A stretch of 13,612 nt of DNA from Kordiimonadaceae bacterium. Its GTDB lineage: Bacteria; Pseudomonadota; Alphaproteobacteria; Sphingomonadales; Emcibacteraceae. The notes below the pieces were generated by a model. That model did no database searches and was not told the DNA's origin. It was given only the letters and a program-made list of their open reading frames with translations. The position numbers and the translations under genes were made by a program. Each line of letters begins with the position of its first letter. Positions within the stretch are counted from its first letter, which is position 1. Where the stretch lies: positions 1-13,612 of the forward strand of contig JABIPV010000072.1 in NCBI GenBank assembly GCA_018699075.1. Direction: 5' to 3'. This document shows, piece by piece, positions 1-8,600 of the stretch.

Positions 1-2
1 CT

Positions 3-299
3 AAAGCTATTGGTGGAGTTCTGATTTCTGACACTTTGTGGAACGAAATGAGACCAATATGTTTACCAGTTTGGGATATTTGGAAACTTCGATATTCCAT
101 TCATCCAAAGTACGGAAAAGGAGCCTCTGCAGTACCCGAAGAAGATATTGGTTGGGCTGCAAACAGATGGAGACCTAGTTACATGCAAACAGTTTATCTA
201 CAAAAATATGGGATAGAAAAAATTCAAGATTTTTTCTATGGACCAAAAATGTTTGAGTTAAATATATCTGATTGTCAAACATTTTCATGGAAGAGTTAA
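3..299 (+). CDS. 3' end of an unrecognised gene, possibly fused to foreign tail
   Basis: The reading frame is open from the left edge, so the true start lies outside the window; the first in-frame TTG (36-38) is probably not the start. About 98 residues are visible, rich in Trp, Tyr and Pro (for example VWDIWKLRY and WAANRWRPSYMQTVYLQKYG), which looks like real protein rather than noise. I do not recognise the family and see no signal peptide or helix-turn-helix. The last dozen or so codons (from about 262) are read antisense through the HisKA-proximal part of the neighbouring sensor kinase gene. The natural C terminus has therefore probably been replaced by a short out-of-context tail ending at the TAA at 297-299. 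The overlap with the minus-strand kinase (175-299) is best explained by a rearrangement junction near 258-275. Confidence 0.5.
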   Translation, partial: KAIGGVLISDTLWNEMRPICLPVWDIWKLRYSIHPKYGKGASAVPEEDIGWAANRWRPSYMQTVYLQKYGIEKIQDFFYGPKMFELNISDCQTFSWKS

Positions 300-2256
300 T
301 ACAATCATCTAAAAAGAATACCTCTTCTTTTAATTGCCATTTGCCCGCCTCGATTTTTGATAAATCTAAAATATCATTTATGACCGTAGCTAAATGTTTC
401 CCACTTTCATTAATGTCATTCAAATATTCAACATATTTTGGATTCTCAATTTTGCCAAATAATCTGGATGACATGACTTCAGAAAAACCAATTATTGCAT
501 TTAGAGGGGTTCTTATTTCGTGGCTCATATTGGCAAGAAAAACAGACTTTGCAGCATTGGATTTCTCTGCCCTTTCTTGTGAAATGAGCATGTTTTTTTC
601 AGCTTCTTTGCGGCGATTGACTTCTCGTCTTAAGCTATTATTCCATATGAGTATTATGAATATTAAAACTGCAGCGGCTGATGCAATTTTCCAAATTAGT
701 TGATAGTTATCAACCTTGTTTATATTTAACACGAGCCATTTTCTCGAAATTTCAGCATGCTCACTGGGTGTTATTGATTTCATAACTTTTTGAATTGCAC
801 TTGCGAGTAATGGTAAGTTTGAACGTGTCGCTAGACCAATGCGTGGCTTGAAGGGGGTTTCTCCTACAACATCAATTTGCACTAATCCTTTTGACGCTAT
901 AATACTTGCTGCAGAAGGTATACTGCCAACATAGGCATCCGCTTTTCCTTTGTTGACGGCGAGTAATGCTTCCGTGATGTTATTGACTTCAACAATTTCA
1001 ATATCCGGATGATTTCTTCTGATATATTCAGCAGAAGCAAAGCCCTTAACCTGGGCTACTTTTCGTCCTGCTAATCCTTCTAAACTACCGAATGTCGCAT
1101 TGTCTGTTCGGGCATAGATAACATTTGAAATGGTTAGATAACTATCAGAGAAACTTAGGTATTTTTTACGCTCATTATTTGCGGTAACGGCAGCTAACAT
1201 ATCGGCTTGTGAACTTTTAATTTTTTCAAAACCTTCTGCTAATGTTTTATTTTGTATCCATTCAAAGTTAATTTCTAGCTTTTCGGCGATAAAGTCTAAA
1301 TAAGCGCCAGCCATACCGCTAATTTTACCATCTGAGTTAATAAATTCGATTGGTGGAGAATTTGAATCAATGGCGACGAAAACTGTTTTATGAGTTGATA
1401 GCCAATTTAATTCTTCTTCTGTTAACCCAATGTCTTCTTTGAAGTTATATTGGGTTAACCATTTATTGGCGATACTTTGTTTTTCTTGGACGCTAATTAC
1501 AGCATTGGCTTTTTTTATGATTTGCGTTAATACTGGCCAATCTTTTCGGATGCCAAATTGCAAATTGTCACCGTTTACAATTTTTGGGAAAAACTGTGTG
1601 CCAATGACTTTTACATTTGAAATGAAGTTTTGAGCAATGAGATAATTTCCAATAGGTAATTGGAGAATAAAAACATCTATCACGCCGGCAGAGAGCGCCG
1701 TTAATGCTTCGGTTGCATTGTTTTGTTCTATTAAATTTAAATGTGGGTAGTCATTTTGATAAGTCAAAGTTGTCGCCCAACCTTTTATGACACCAATGCG
1801 TTTTCCATTTAAGTCATCAATACTATTAATGGCTTCAGCATCGGTTCTGCCGAAATAGACGTAGGGAAAATTTACATATGAAGGTGAAAAAGATAAGAAC
1901 TTTGATCGCTCCGGGTTTTCACTAATGCTATGAATGATGTCTATTTTTTTGTTTTTTATATTTTCAATATGCTGATCCCAAGTATACCCATTGATAAATT
2001 CAATGTTTAATCCTGCTTTTTTCGCGATTAATTTAAATGAATCAATGGAAAAACCGGCTGCTTCTCCGTTACGCATAAATCCAATAGGGGGAGAACTCGT
2101 ACCACCAGCAATTTTAATTATTGGATGATCAGCAATCCAATTCTGTTCTTGTTCTGTAAGATCTATTTCTTGGGCATTTGCAAAATGAAAACTTGATATG
2201 ATTAAATACATATAAGTTAAGATATACAATAGAAAATGTATTTTTTTCAAAATCAT
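175..2256 (-). CDS. BvgS-like sensor histidine kinase, truncated after HisKA (likely pseudogene)
   Basis: Inner-membrane sensor with a periplasmic input region. In order: signal peptide (about 1-28, ending SSFHFANA), two tandem solute-binding domains of the SBP_bac_3 type (about 30-260 and 275-500), one membrane helix (about 520-540), a short charged linker, and a HisKA domain with the H-box MSHEIRTPLNA (phospho-acceptor His579). The protein should continue into a HATPase_c domain, but homology stops at about residue 663 (KMFDNQ, near base 270). It is followed by about 30 unrelated residues to a TAG at 175-177. N, G1 and G2 boxes are all absent, so it cannot bind ATP or autophosphorylate as a normal kinase. 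I chose the ATG at 2256, which has a G-rich stretch 8 bases upstream and leads straight into the signal peptide; a GTG at 2286 would add ten polar residues. It is co-directional with the amidohydrolase at 2432-4135 but separated by a terminator. Confidence 0.8.
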   Translation of the reverse strand: MILKKIHFLLYILTYMYLIISSFHFANAQEIDLTEQEQNWIADHPIIKIAGGTSSPPIGFMRNGEAAGFSIDSFKLIAKKAGLNIEFINGYTWDQHIENIKNKKIDIIHSISENPERSKFLSFSPSYVNFPYVYFGRTDAEAINSIDDLNGKRIGVIKGWATTLTYQNDYPHLNLIEQNNATEALTALSAGVIDVFILQLPIGNYLIAQNFISNVKVIGTQFFPKIVNGDNLQFGIRKDWPVLTQIIKKANAVISVQEKQSIANKWLTQYNFKEDIGLTEEELNWLSTHKTVFVAIDSNSPPIEFINSDGKISGMAGAYLDFIAEKLEINFEWIQNKTLAEGFEKIKSSQADMLAAVTANNERKKYLSFSDSYLTISNVIYARTDNATFGSLEGLAGRKVAQVKGFASAEYIRRNHPDIEIVEVNNITEALLAVNKGKADAYVGSIPSAASIIASKGLVQIDVVGETPFKPRIGLATRSNLPLLASAIQKVMKSITPSEHAEISRKWLVLNINKVDNYQLIWKIASAAAVLIFIILIWNNSLRREVNRRKEAEKNMLISQERAEKSNAAKSVFLANMSHEIRTPLNAIIGFSEVMSSRLFGKIENPKYVEYLNDINESGKHLATVINDILDLSKIEAGKWQLKEEVFFLDDCINSSMKMFDNQIYLTQTFLVHRKNLEFFLSHIFVDKLFACN
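258..275. other. Probable rearrangement junction
   Basis: To the right, the minus strand encodes a normal HisKA domain up to SSMKMFDNQ (about 268-291). To the left, the minus-strand frame no longer resembles a kinase, while the plus strand becomes a good coding frame. Both genes therefore lose their natural 3' ends at the same place. I see no insertion sequence end, direct repeat or integrase site here. A deletion, an inversion or an assembly chimera would each look like this; the exact base cannot be fixed from one sequence. Confidence 0.5.
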
Positions 2257-2380
2257 ATTATTAGCCCCCAGACTGTCATTAGTCACTATAATAACTAACT
2301 ATTAAACATATTTAATAACACTTAGTGGTTAATATTTGTATAATTATTTGATGTATAATAAAAAAATTCTATTGTAACTA

Positions 2381-2408
2381 AAAAGGCCGCTTAAATAAGC
2401 GGCCTTTT
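2381..2408 (-). terminator. Rho-independent terminator after amidohydrolase A
   Basis: A perfect 12-bp inverted repeat (AAAAGGCCGCTT, loop AAAT, AAGCGGCCTTTT) lies 23 bases beyond the stop codon of the minus-strand amidohydrolase. The GC core is flanked by an A/T run on each side, so the minus-strand transcript ends in a U-rich tract. It separates the amidohydrolase from the co-directional truncated sensor, which must then have its own promoter in the AT-rich 2287-2380 stretch; no convincing -35/-10 pair is visible there. Confidence 0.9.
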
Positions 2409-2431
2409 ATTTAGAATTGGATTATTAATAA

Positions 2432-4135
2432 TTACTTCTGATGTTTAATATCACCATGTACAATTGTTAGTACATTTTGTGATGACATAATTTGATCCAG
2501 TGGAATGGTCATCCAGTCTTTATCAAATACGGAAACATCTGCAAGTTTGCCAACTTCTATTGAACCAAGAACATCTTCTTGAAAGGCGGCCATGGCGCCC
2601 CAAATTGTCAGCATTTTTAAACTTTCTTCGCGTGTTACAGCAAGTTCTGGATGCCAGCCTTCACCGGAAAAACCGTTAAGGTCTTTTCGGGCTACCGCTG
2701 CATAAAACTCAATGCGTGGGTCACCAATTTCAACTGGTTGATCAGATCCACCCGGGACAATTGCGCCTTTATCGATGAATGTGCGCCATAAATATGCATT
2801 AGCCAGTCTTTCTTGGCCAAGACGGTCACCGGCAAAATGAAGGTCGCCGATTGCATGTGATGCTTGCATTGACGGGATAATATCCATGTCAATAAAACGG
2901 TCAACATCATTTGGTTGGATGTTTTGTGCATGTTCTATACGCCATCTTGGGTTAGCAATTTTGCGTTCTGACTTTGGCACTGTATTAAGAGCAACTTCAT
3001 ATGCATCCAATACTTTACGGTTCGCATCATCACCAATTGCGTGGGTTTCAACTTGAATACCAGCTTTTAGTGCGCCGATTAGCATAGGTGTTAATTCATC
3101 AACCGTATAGCGCATAAGGCCAACAGTATCATAATCTGCATATGGTTCGATAAAGGCAGCCCCGCGCGAACCAAGGGCACCGTCCATAACGGCCTTAATA
3201 TCGCGTACGGTTAAATAATGTTCTGGATCAATTTGTGCGCCTTCTGAAATCAGGCGTGCTGAACTATCCCCAAACCCCATGGCATCATAAACGCGGTGAG
3301 CAAGTTTTCCTTCTGCATGAAGTTCGCCCATCATTTCAAAATTATTATACGAACTACCTGCATTTTGGAAGCCTGTCCAACCGATAGATACATTTCTTTC
3401 AGTACCGGCTTGAATAGCTGCTTTAGTCTGTTCACGTGTTGGAGAAGGTATCAATGGGTTAATGTAACGCATAGCTGTATCTACAAGCATACCTGTCAGT
3501 TCGCCATTTTCGTCCAAGTTAATATGGCCGCCTACGGGGTTTTCACTGGCTGGCGTAATTTCTGCCATTTCAAGTGCCAAAGTATTGGCGACAAGTGCGT
3601 GACCATCTGCGCGACGTAGGGTTACTGGACGATCAGGAACAATCGCATCTATATCCTGGCGTGTCGGGAAACGGGCTTCCGGCCATACTTTTTCGATCCA
3701 ACCACGACCATTGATCCATGTTTGGTCTGGGTTTTCATCAGCATATTTTTTAACGGCAGCTAACATTTCCGCTAGACTATCTATACCTTGAAGATTTAAG
3801 TTAACTTCACGAAAACCAACACCAGATAAGTGACCATGACTATCTATTAGTCCTGGGTAAACAGCTTTACCCGTTAGATCAATAATGTTTGCATCACCGC
3901 AAGCATAACGTTCTGCGCCTTCGTTATCACCGACATAGATGAATTTGCTTCCTTTGATGGCGATGGCCTGTGCAGTAGGGTTGTTTTCATTAACAGTGTA
4001 AACAGCCGCATTTGTTAAAACTATGTCCGCAGCCGTACAGGCTTGTGCTTGTTCCGTTGTGCTGGCTGCTTGTTCAGATGAACAGCCGACAAGCAATGCT
4101 ACTGATGCAGTTGCCAGAAGTAGATTTTTAATCAT
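2432..4135 (-). CDS. Lipoprotein amidohydrolase, YtcJ/Amidohydrolase_3 family (copy A)
   Basis: Metal-dependent hydrolase of the amidohydrolase superfamily (PF07969 type), predicted to be exported and lipid-anchored. Residues 1-17 are a lipoprotein signal ending in the lipobox LVGC with Cys18. Residues 19-32 are a flexible Ser/Ala/Gln linker. The catalytic TIM barrel shows the expected metal-site motifs: DSHGH (His100, His102), MDGALGSRGA, HAIGD (His365), RIEHAQ (His402) and GGSDQPVE (Asp465). At 567 residues it is full length. Cys33 and Cys79 are both kept in the paralogue at 8823-10499 with the same spacing of 46, suggesting a periplasmic disulfide. The start is supported by a TGAGGAAA ribosome site just upstream. 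The substrate is unknown; family members act on amide or ester bonds of small molecules, so a precise name would be guesswork. The gene is followed by a strong terminator and sits next to a sensor with amino-acid-type binding domains. Confidence 0.93.
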   Translation of the reverse strand: MIKNLLLATASVALLVGCSSEQAASTTEQAQACTAADIVLTNAAVYTVNENNPTAQAIAIKGSKFIYVGDNEGAERYACGDANIIDLTGKAVYPGLIDSHGHLSGVGFREVNLNLQGIDSLAEMLAAVKKYADENPDQTWINGRGWIEKVWPEARFPTRQDIDAIVPDRPVTLRRADGHALVANTLALEMAEITPASENPVGGHINLDENGELTGMLVDTAMRYINPLIPSPTREQTKAAIQAGTERNVSIGWTGFQNAGSSYNNFEMMGELHAEGKLAHRVYDAMGFGDSSARLISEGAQIDPEHYLTVRDIKAVMDGALGSRGAAFIEPYADYDTVGLMRYTVDELTPMLIGALKAGIQVETHAIGDDANRKVLDAYEVALNTVPKSERKIANPRWRIEHAQNIQPNDVDRFIDMDIIPSMQASHAIGDLHFAGDRLGQERLANAYLWRTFIDKGAIVPGGSDQPVEIGDPRIEFYAAVARKDLNGFSGEGWHPELAVTREESLKMLTIWGAMAAFQEDVLGSIEVGKLADVSVFDKDWMTIPLDQIMSSQNVLTIVHGDIKHQK

Positions 4136-4256
4136 TTAAGTTTCCTCATATATTTTAAGTATTATTTAATGGGTTAAGATAAGACGTATCGTAAGTCAAA
4201 TACAATGAGTTTTTGTTGATATTAGTCAATTTTTATGTATTTTACAGAATTAATCC

Positions 4257-5132
4257 TCAAATAGGTGCATCTTCTTTGTAAACATCGAAGTCTATGGTTT
4301 TTAAATCAGAAGACCTAAGTAAAGTGCCAATGCCAAAAACAGCAAGTAGTTGGAAATATACGCTCATAATTACAGGGTCAAGGTAGCTCACATTATATTC
4401 GTCTACTGCAATATCTACTATCAGAAAAAGACTTATGCCAATGCTGGTATAAACAACGGTCCTGACTATGGTTTTTACATAATTGTCGCGATCTTTACTA
4501 GCTTGGTGAGGGTCTTTTTTACGGCCATACATATGCCAAATTACAAGAACTGCAAAATATACATGCACTATCGTAAGCGTGAAAATTCTAATCACTATGT
4601 CGTTGTTCCACTCGAGAATAAATTCATTTACATATAAGTCATATGATATACTGGCCGTAAGCATGATCACCGCCAAACTAAAGGCGAATGGAGAAATGAA
4701 ATTAAAAAACCGCCGAGGCTTTAGAACGGCCGTTCGGGTTGTTTTTAAATTTGCTTGCCTCATACGTTTTAAATGTTTGAATTCGGAAAGTTCCATTAAA
4801 AAAAGAGGAAAAAATTGTATCATGGCATAAAATACTACAAATGTTTCTTCGCCTTCTCCTTTTGGTGAATAGTCGGTGTAAATGGCCATGATTATTAAGA
4901 CAAATCCTAAAATAAAAGTAAGAATGTTCATGTTTTTATAATTTTGCATGGCTTTTCTGGTTTTTAACTCTGGGTCATCATTGCCAACTTTAGGATAGAT
5001 TTTTGGGTATTTTGAGGGTGGATATGTGTTGATCACATAGGACATTCTATTTAAGAATTTTTTGGGATAATAATAAGAAATTAGACAAATCTGACTTATA
5101 AAAATTATGTAAAATATAATCACGTCGGGCAT
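4257..5132 (-). CDS. Unknown multi-pass membrane protein in operon with GntR regulator
   Basis: I do not recognise a named family. The 291-residue protein has about seven hydrophobic segments: near 3-21, 69-87, 98-113, 145-165, 180-200, 228-245 and 255-272. Between the first two lies a hydrophilic stretch with the motif YPPSKYPKIYPKV, and the C-terminal tail is short and acidic. No ATP-binding, transporter or enzymatic motif is visible. The ATG is preceded by TTAAGGAACAATA, a good ribosome site. It starts nine bases after the stop of the GntR-type regulator, so the two are almost certainly co-transcribed and the membrane protein is probably the main target of that repressor. YtrA-type regulators usually control ABC transporter operons; here no ATPase is present, which makes the pair unusual. 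Confidence 0.85.
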   Translation of the reverse strand: MPDVIIFYIIFISQICLISYYYPKKFLNRMSYVINTYPPSKYPKIYPKVGNDDPELKTRKAMQNYKNMNILTFILGFVLIIMAIYTDYSPKGEGEETFVVFYAMIQFFPLFLMELSEFKHLKRMRQANLKTTRTAVLKPRRFFNFISPFAFSLAVIMLTASISYDLYVNEFILEWNNDIVIRIFTLTIVHVYFAVLVIWHMYGRKKDPHQASKDRDNYVKTIVRTVVYTSIGISLFLIVDIAVDEYNVSYLDPVIMSVYFQLLAVFGIGTLLRSSDLKTIDFDVYKEDAPI

Positions 5133-5141
5133 TATTGTTCC

Positions 5142-5522
5142 TTAACTAATTCGATTGTTCATGACATCAGAAAATGCAATGCGAATTTCAGAATCCGTTA
5201 CACCTTCTTTTCTAAGTGTGTCTATTGTTTTGTTTAATTTGGTCAGTACCAATGCATTTAAATCCACGCTGCTATTCACTTTTGCATTTGGATGAATAAA
5301 GGTGCCACGGTATCCTTTTGTTTGAATTACTTCATCGCGTTCCAATAATCTGTATGCCTTGGCAACAGTTTTGTTGTTAAGGTCTAGATCGTTTGCCAAT
5401 TGGCGAATTGATGGTAATGGGTCATTGGCCATTATTTTGTCATTCAGCACAGCTTGTTTTATTTGCTCAATTAATTGGGCAAATAAAGGCACTGAACCTT
5501 CGATGTCTATAATAATTTCCAC
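5142..5522 (-). CDS. GntR-family transcriptional regulator, YtrA subfamily
   Basis: Small DNA-binding repressor of about 126 residues. The N-terminal winged helix-turn-helix has the typical phrases GSVPLFAQLIEQIKQAV, LPSIRQLANDLDLNNKTVAKAY and ERDEVIQTKGYRGTF. The short C-terminal region of about 50 residues (two helices, no FCD or UTRA ligand domain) is the mark of the YtrA group, which dimerises through these helices. I chose the GTG at 5522 because it gives the usual short family N terminus (MEIIIDIEGSVP). A longer start at 5564 would lie inside the operator palindrome. An AGGA sits about 11 bases upstream of the GTG. It heads a two-gene operon with the membrane protein at 4257-5132 and probably represses itself through the inverted repeat at 5535-5568. 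Confidence 0.9.
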   Translation of the reverse strand: MEIIIDIEGSVPLFAQLIEQIKQAVLNDKIMANDPLPSIRQLANDLDLNNKTVAKAYRLLERDEVIQTKGYRGTFIHPNAKVNSSVDLNALVLTKLNKTIDTLRKEGVTDSEIRIAFSDVMNNRIS

Positions 5523-5534
5523 TATTTTTTTATT

Positions 5535-5568
5535 CCTATTGTACCATTTGATGTAAGGGTACAATAGG
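5535..5568. promoter_or_regulatory. Probable GntR operator, perfect 11-bp inverted repeat
   Basis: CCTATTGTACC at 5535-5545 and its exact reverse complement GGTACAATAGG at 5558-5568 are separated by 12 bases. The centre-to-centre distance of 23 bases is about two helical turns, suited to a dimeric winged-helix regulator. The left arm begins 13 bases upstream of the GTG start of the regulator gene, so binding would block its promoter or early transcript: classic autorepression. It is also 118 bases upstream of the ATG of the divergent sensor gene (5686), so joint control is possible. That it is bound by this regulator is inference from position and symmetry. Confidence 0.75.
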
Positions 5569-5685
5569 TTCTAATTTAAATCAAGGTAATAAAAGAGATA
5601 TTCACTTTATGGGTTTCATATGTTAATTTATTATTCATGTATTAATGATTAAAATAGGGTTGTTTAGAAACTATTAGATTTAAAA

Positions 5686-8600
5686 ATGAATTTTTATAAA
5701 TTGCCATGTAAAGTCTTTGGGACGGTCTTAATTGTATTATTAGCAATTGGAAATGTTTTTGCACAAACAAACGTGTCCGCTGTAACTTTAACCGAAGAAG
5801 AGCAGGCATGGATAATAGAACATCCTGTTCTCATAGCGAGTAATAGATTTTATCAGGCGCCAACTGATTTTTTCCAAGAAGGTAAGCCAACAGGGTTTGG
5901 TGTGGATTATTTGAATTTAATTGCATCCAAAGTAAGACTTAAAATTGAATATGAAAGTGATCCCGAATGGTCAAAATTATACCAAAGATTTAAAAATAAA
6001 GAAATTGATATAATTCATAGTGTTGTTGAAAATGAAGAGCGACTTAAATTCATTGATTTTTCAAAATCATATCTTGACGTACCAATAGCATATTATGGCC
6101 GTGTTGGGGCTGACAAAATTGGCGACGAAACTGATCTTAAAGATAAAAAAATAGGCGTCATACAAGGTGGTGTTATTTATGAAACCTATAAATTTAAATA
6201 TCCTGATTTAAACATTATTGAATATGCAAGCTATTCAGCAGCCTTAAGAGCATTATCACTATCAAATATTGATGTTTTTGTTGGATCACTAATTACGATA
6301 AATTATGCCATTATTAGTGACTATATACCTGGTCTGGAAATAATTGGAAATTCTACTTCGTTTAATGAAACGGGAGAGCTTAATCACCGACTTGGTGTTG
6401 ATATTAATAATACTATTTTAATGGACATTCTTGAAAAAGGGATGTCAGCGATTACAACGCAAGAATTCCGGGCACTTTCTGAAAAGTGGTTAGATGTATC
6501 ACGAATGAAACGAGACATAGGTCTTAGTCAAGATGAAATTGAATGGCTATCTGAGCATAAAATCTTAAAAGTTGCGTCGGTACCGAATTCATTCCCTTAC
6601 GAAATTATTGAAGATAATGGTTCAATAGGGGGACTTTTTGGCGAATATTTAGATGAAATCGCAAATCGATTAAACATTGAATTTATCTGGGCTGGTAATG
6701 AAAATTGGCAAGATGGGATAGATATAATTAAATCAGGTGAAGCAGATTTATTGGCTTCGGTTACCCCTACAAAATCAAGAGAAAATTTTCTGTTATTTTC
6801 AGAAATGATTGTGGCTTATGAGCATGCTATTTTTGCACGGGATGATCAATTCGAAATTACTAACTTAGATAGTTTAGATGGATTTACGGTAGCACAGACG
6901 AAAGGTGCTGCAGTAGTTGAATTACTTAAAGAAGGCCATCCAGAAATTAATATCATCGAAGTTGAGCGAAATGCGGATGCTCTTAAACTTGTTTCTACAG
7001 GCGTTGCAGATGCTTACATCGGAGCGATTGCAACAACAGGAACTGATATTTCTAATTTAGGGTATAGCAATATCAAAGTTGTTGGTTTTTCGCAATATGA
7101 ACTTGGTAGTGCTTTTGGGGTTCGTTCTGATCTGCCATTATTATCGAGTGCCGTAAATAAAGCGCTAGCTGATATTGATTTTCAAAGAAGAGGTGAAATT
7201 TCTAACGCTTGGTTCTCTTTGCAAGTTGATCCCCAAACAAATTACACATTAATATGGCAAGTTATTGGAGGGTCCATTATTGCCATAATATTAATTTTGA
7301 TTTGGAATTTCAGTTTACGTGAAGAAGTTGTTCAAAGAAAAGAAATTCAAAATAGGCTATTGAAAGCCCAGGATAAACTCGAAAAATCAACAAAAATCGC
7401 TGAACGGGCACAAAAAAATGCGGAAATTGCTAATAGCGCTAAATCTGATTTTCTAGCAGCGATGAGTCATGAAATTCGAACACCTCTTTCTGGAATTATT
7501 GGCCTTTCGGATCTTCTAAATGATAGCAGATTAAATGCGAAACAATTGGACTGGGTAAATAGCATTCATAGGTCTGGCCAAAACCTGCTTAAAATCCTTA
7601 ATGAAATCCTTGATCAATCAAAATTAAATGTAGGAATGTTAAAGCTTGACCCTGCTGATAGTTCTACGTCACGAAAATATGGTGGTACGGGACTAGGTCT
7701 TTCAATTACAAAACAATTGGTGGAACTGATGGGCGGTCAAATAGGGGTTGTAAGTGGCGTAAATCAAGGAAGTCGTTTTTGGTGTACTTTGAAGTATTAT
7801 GAAAGTACGGGCAATCTTAAACAATCCGAAGACATTAGTTCCTTTAGTCAATGGAAAGAAGCTAAACACCTGAAAGTATTAATTGCCGAAGATAATGATG
7901 TTAATCAGCAGTTGATATTTTCTGTATTTGACAACTTTAACCATGAAGTAACAATAGCAAGCGACGGTCAAGAAGCAATTTCTGCACTTATGAAAGATGA
8001 TTTTGATCTTATTTTAATGGATATTAGAATGCCGGTAATGGATGGTATTGAAACGACAAAAGCAATACGAGCCATGGATTGTGAAAAGGCAAATATACCG
8101 ATCATTGCTATCACAGCTGATATAACTGCTGAAAATATTAGGGAATATAAAGGCGTAGGTATAGATGATGTCTGTACAAAACCTCTAGACCCTCAAACGA
8201 TTTTTAAAAGTATAAATAAAATTCTTAATGAGAGAATTTTTTTATTAAAAGACCATAAAAACTATCAAGTTAACCATGAGAAAATTAATCAATCTCAGCT
8301 TTTTGCTAATGACCACAATCAATTTGATTTTCGTGAAATTTTAAATTTTGCAACAAAGTTAATCGATGAAAACATTGATCATGTGAATGGTAATGGTGTT
8401 GTGATAGCGGATTATATGAAACAGGATGCTTATGTTAAATTGTTAGATAAGTTTTTGAATAATTTAAAAATGCAATGTAAAGAACTAAGATTAAATTTTG
8501 ATAATTTAGTTGAAGACCCAAATAATGATAAAATAATACAAAATATGAAATTTGTTCTTCATACAATTAAAGGAAGTGCCGGTTCATTTGGTTATTATGC

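Noticed and set aside
175..267. The 30-residue tail of the first sensor as a possible new C-terminal domain.
   Set aside because: It is too short, follows an abrupt loss of kinase homology, and is antisense to a better coding frame.
2301..2316. AT-only dyad ATTAAA-CATA-TTTAAT upstream of the first sensor as an operator.
   Set aside because: Short arms of pure A/T in an AT-rich gap occur by chance; no partner regulator is indicated.
2692..3619. Reading frames of 79 and 107 codons inside the first amidohydrolase gene (one same-strand, one antisense).
   Set aside because: They lie wholly within a strongly conserved enzyme gene, have no ribosome site, and read as low-complexity shadow sequence.
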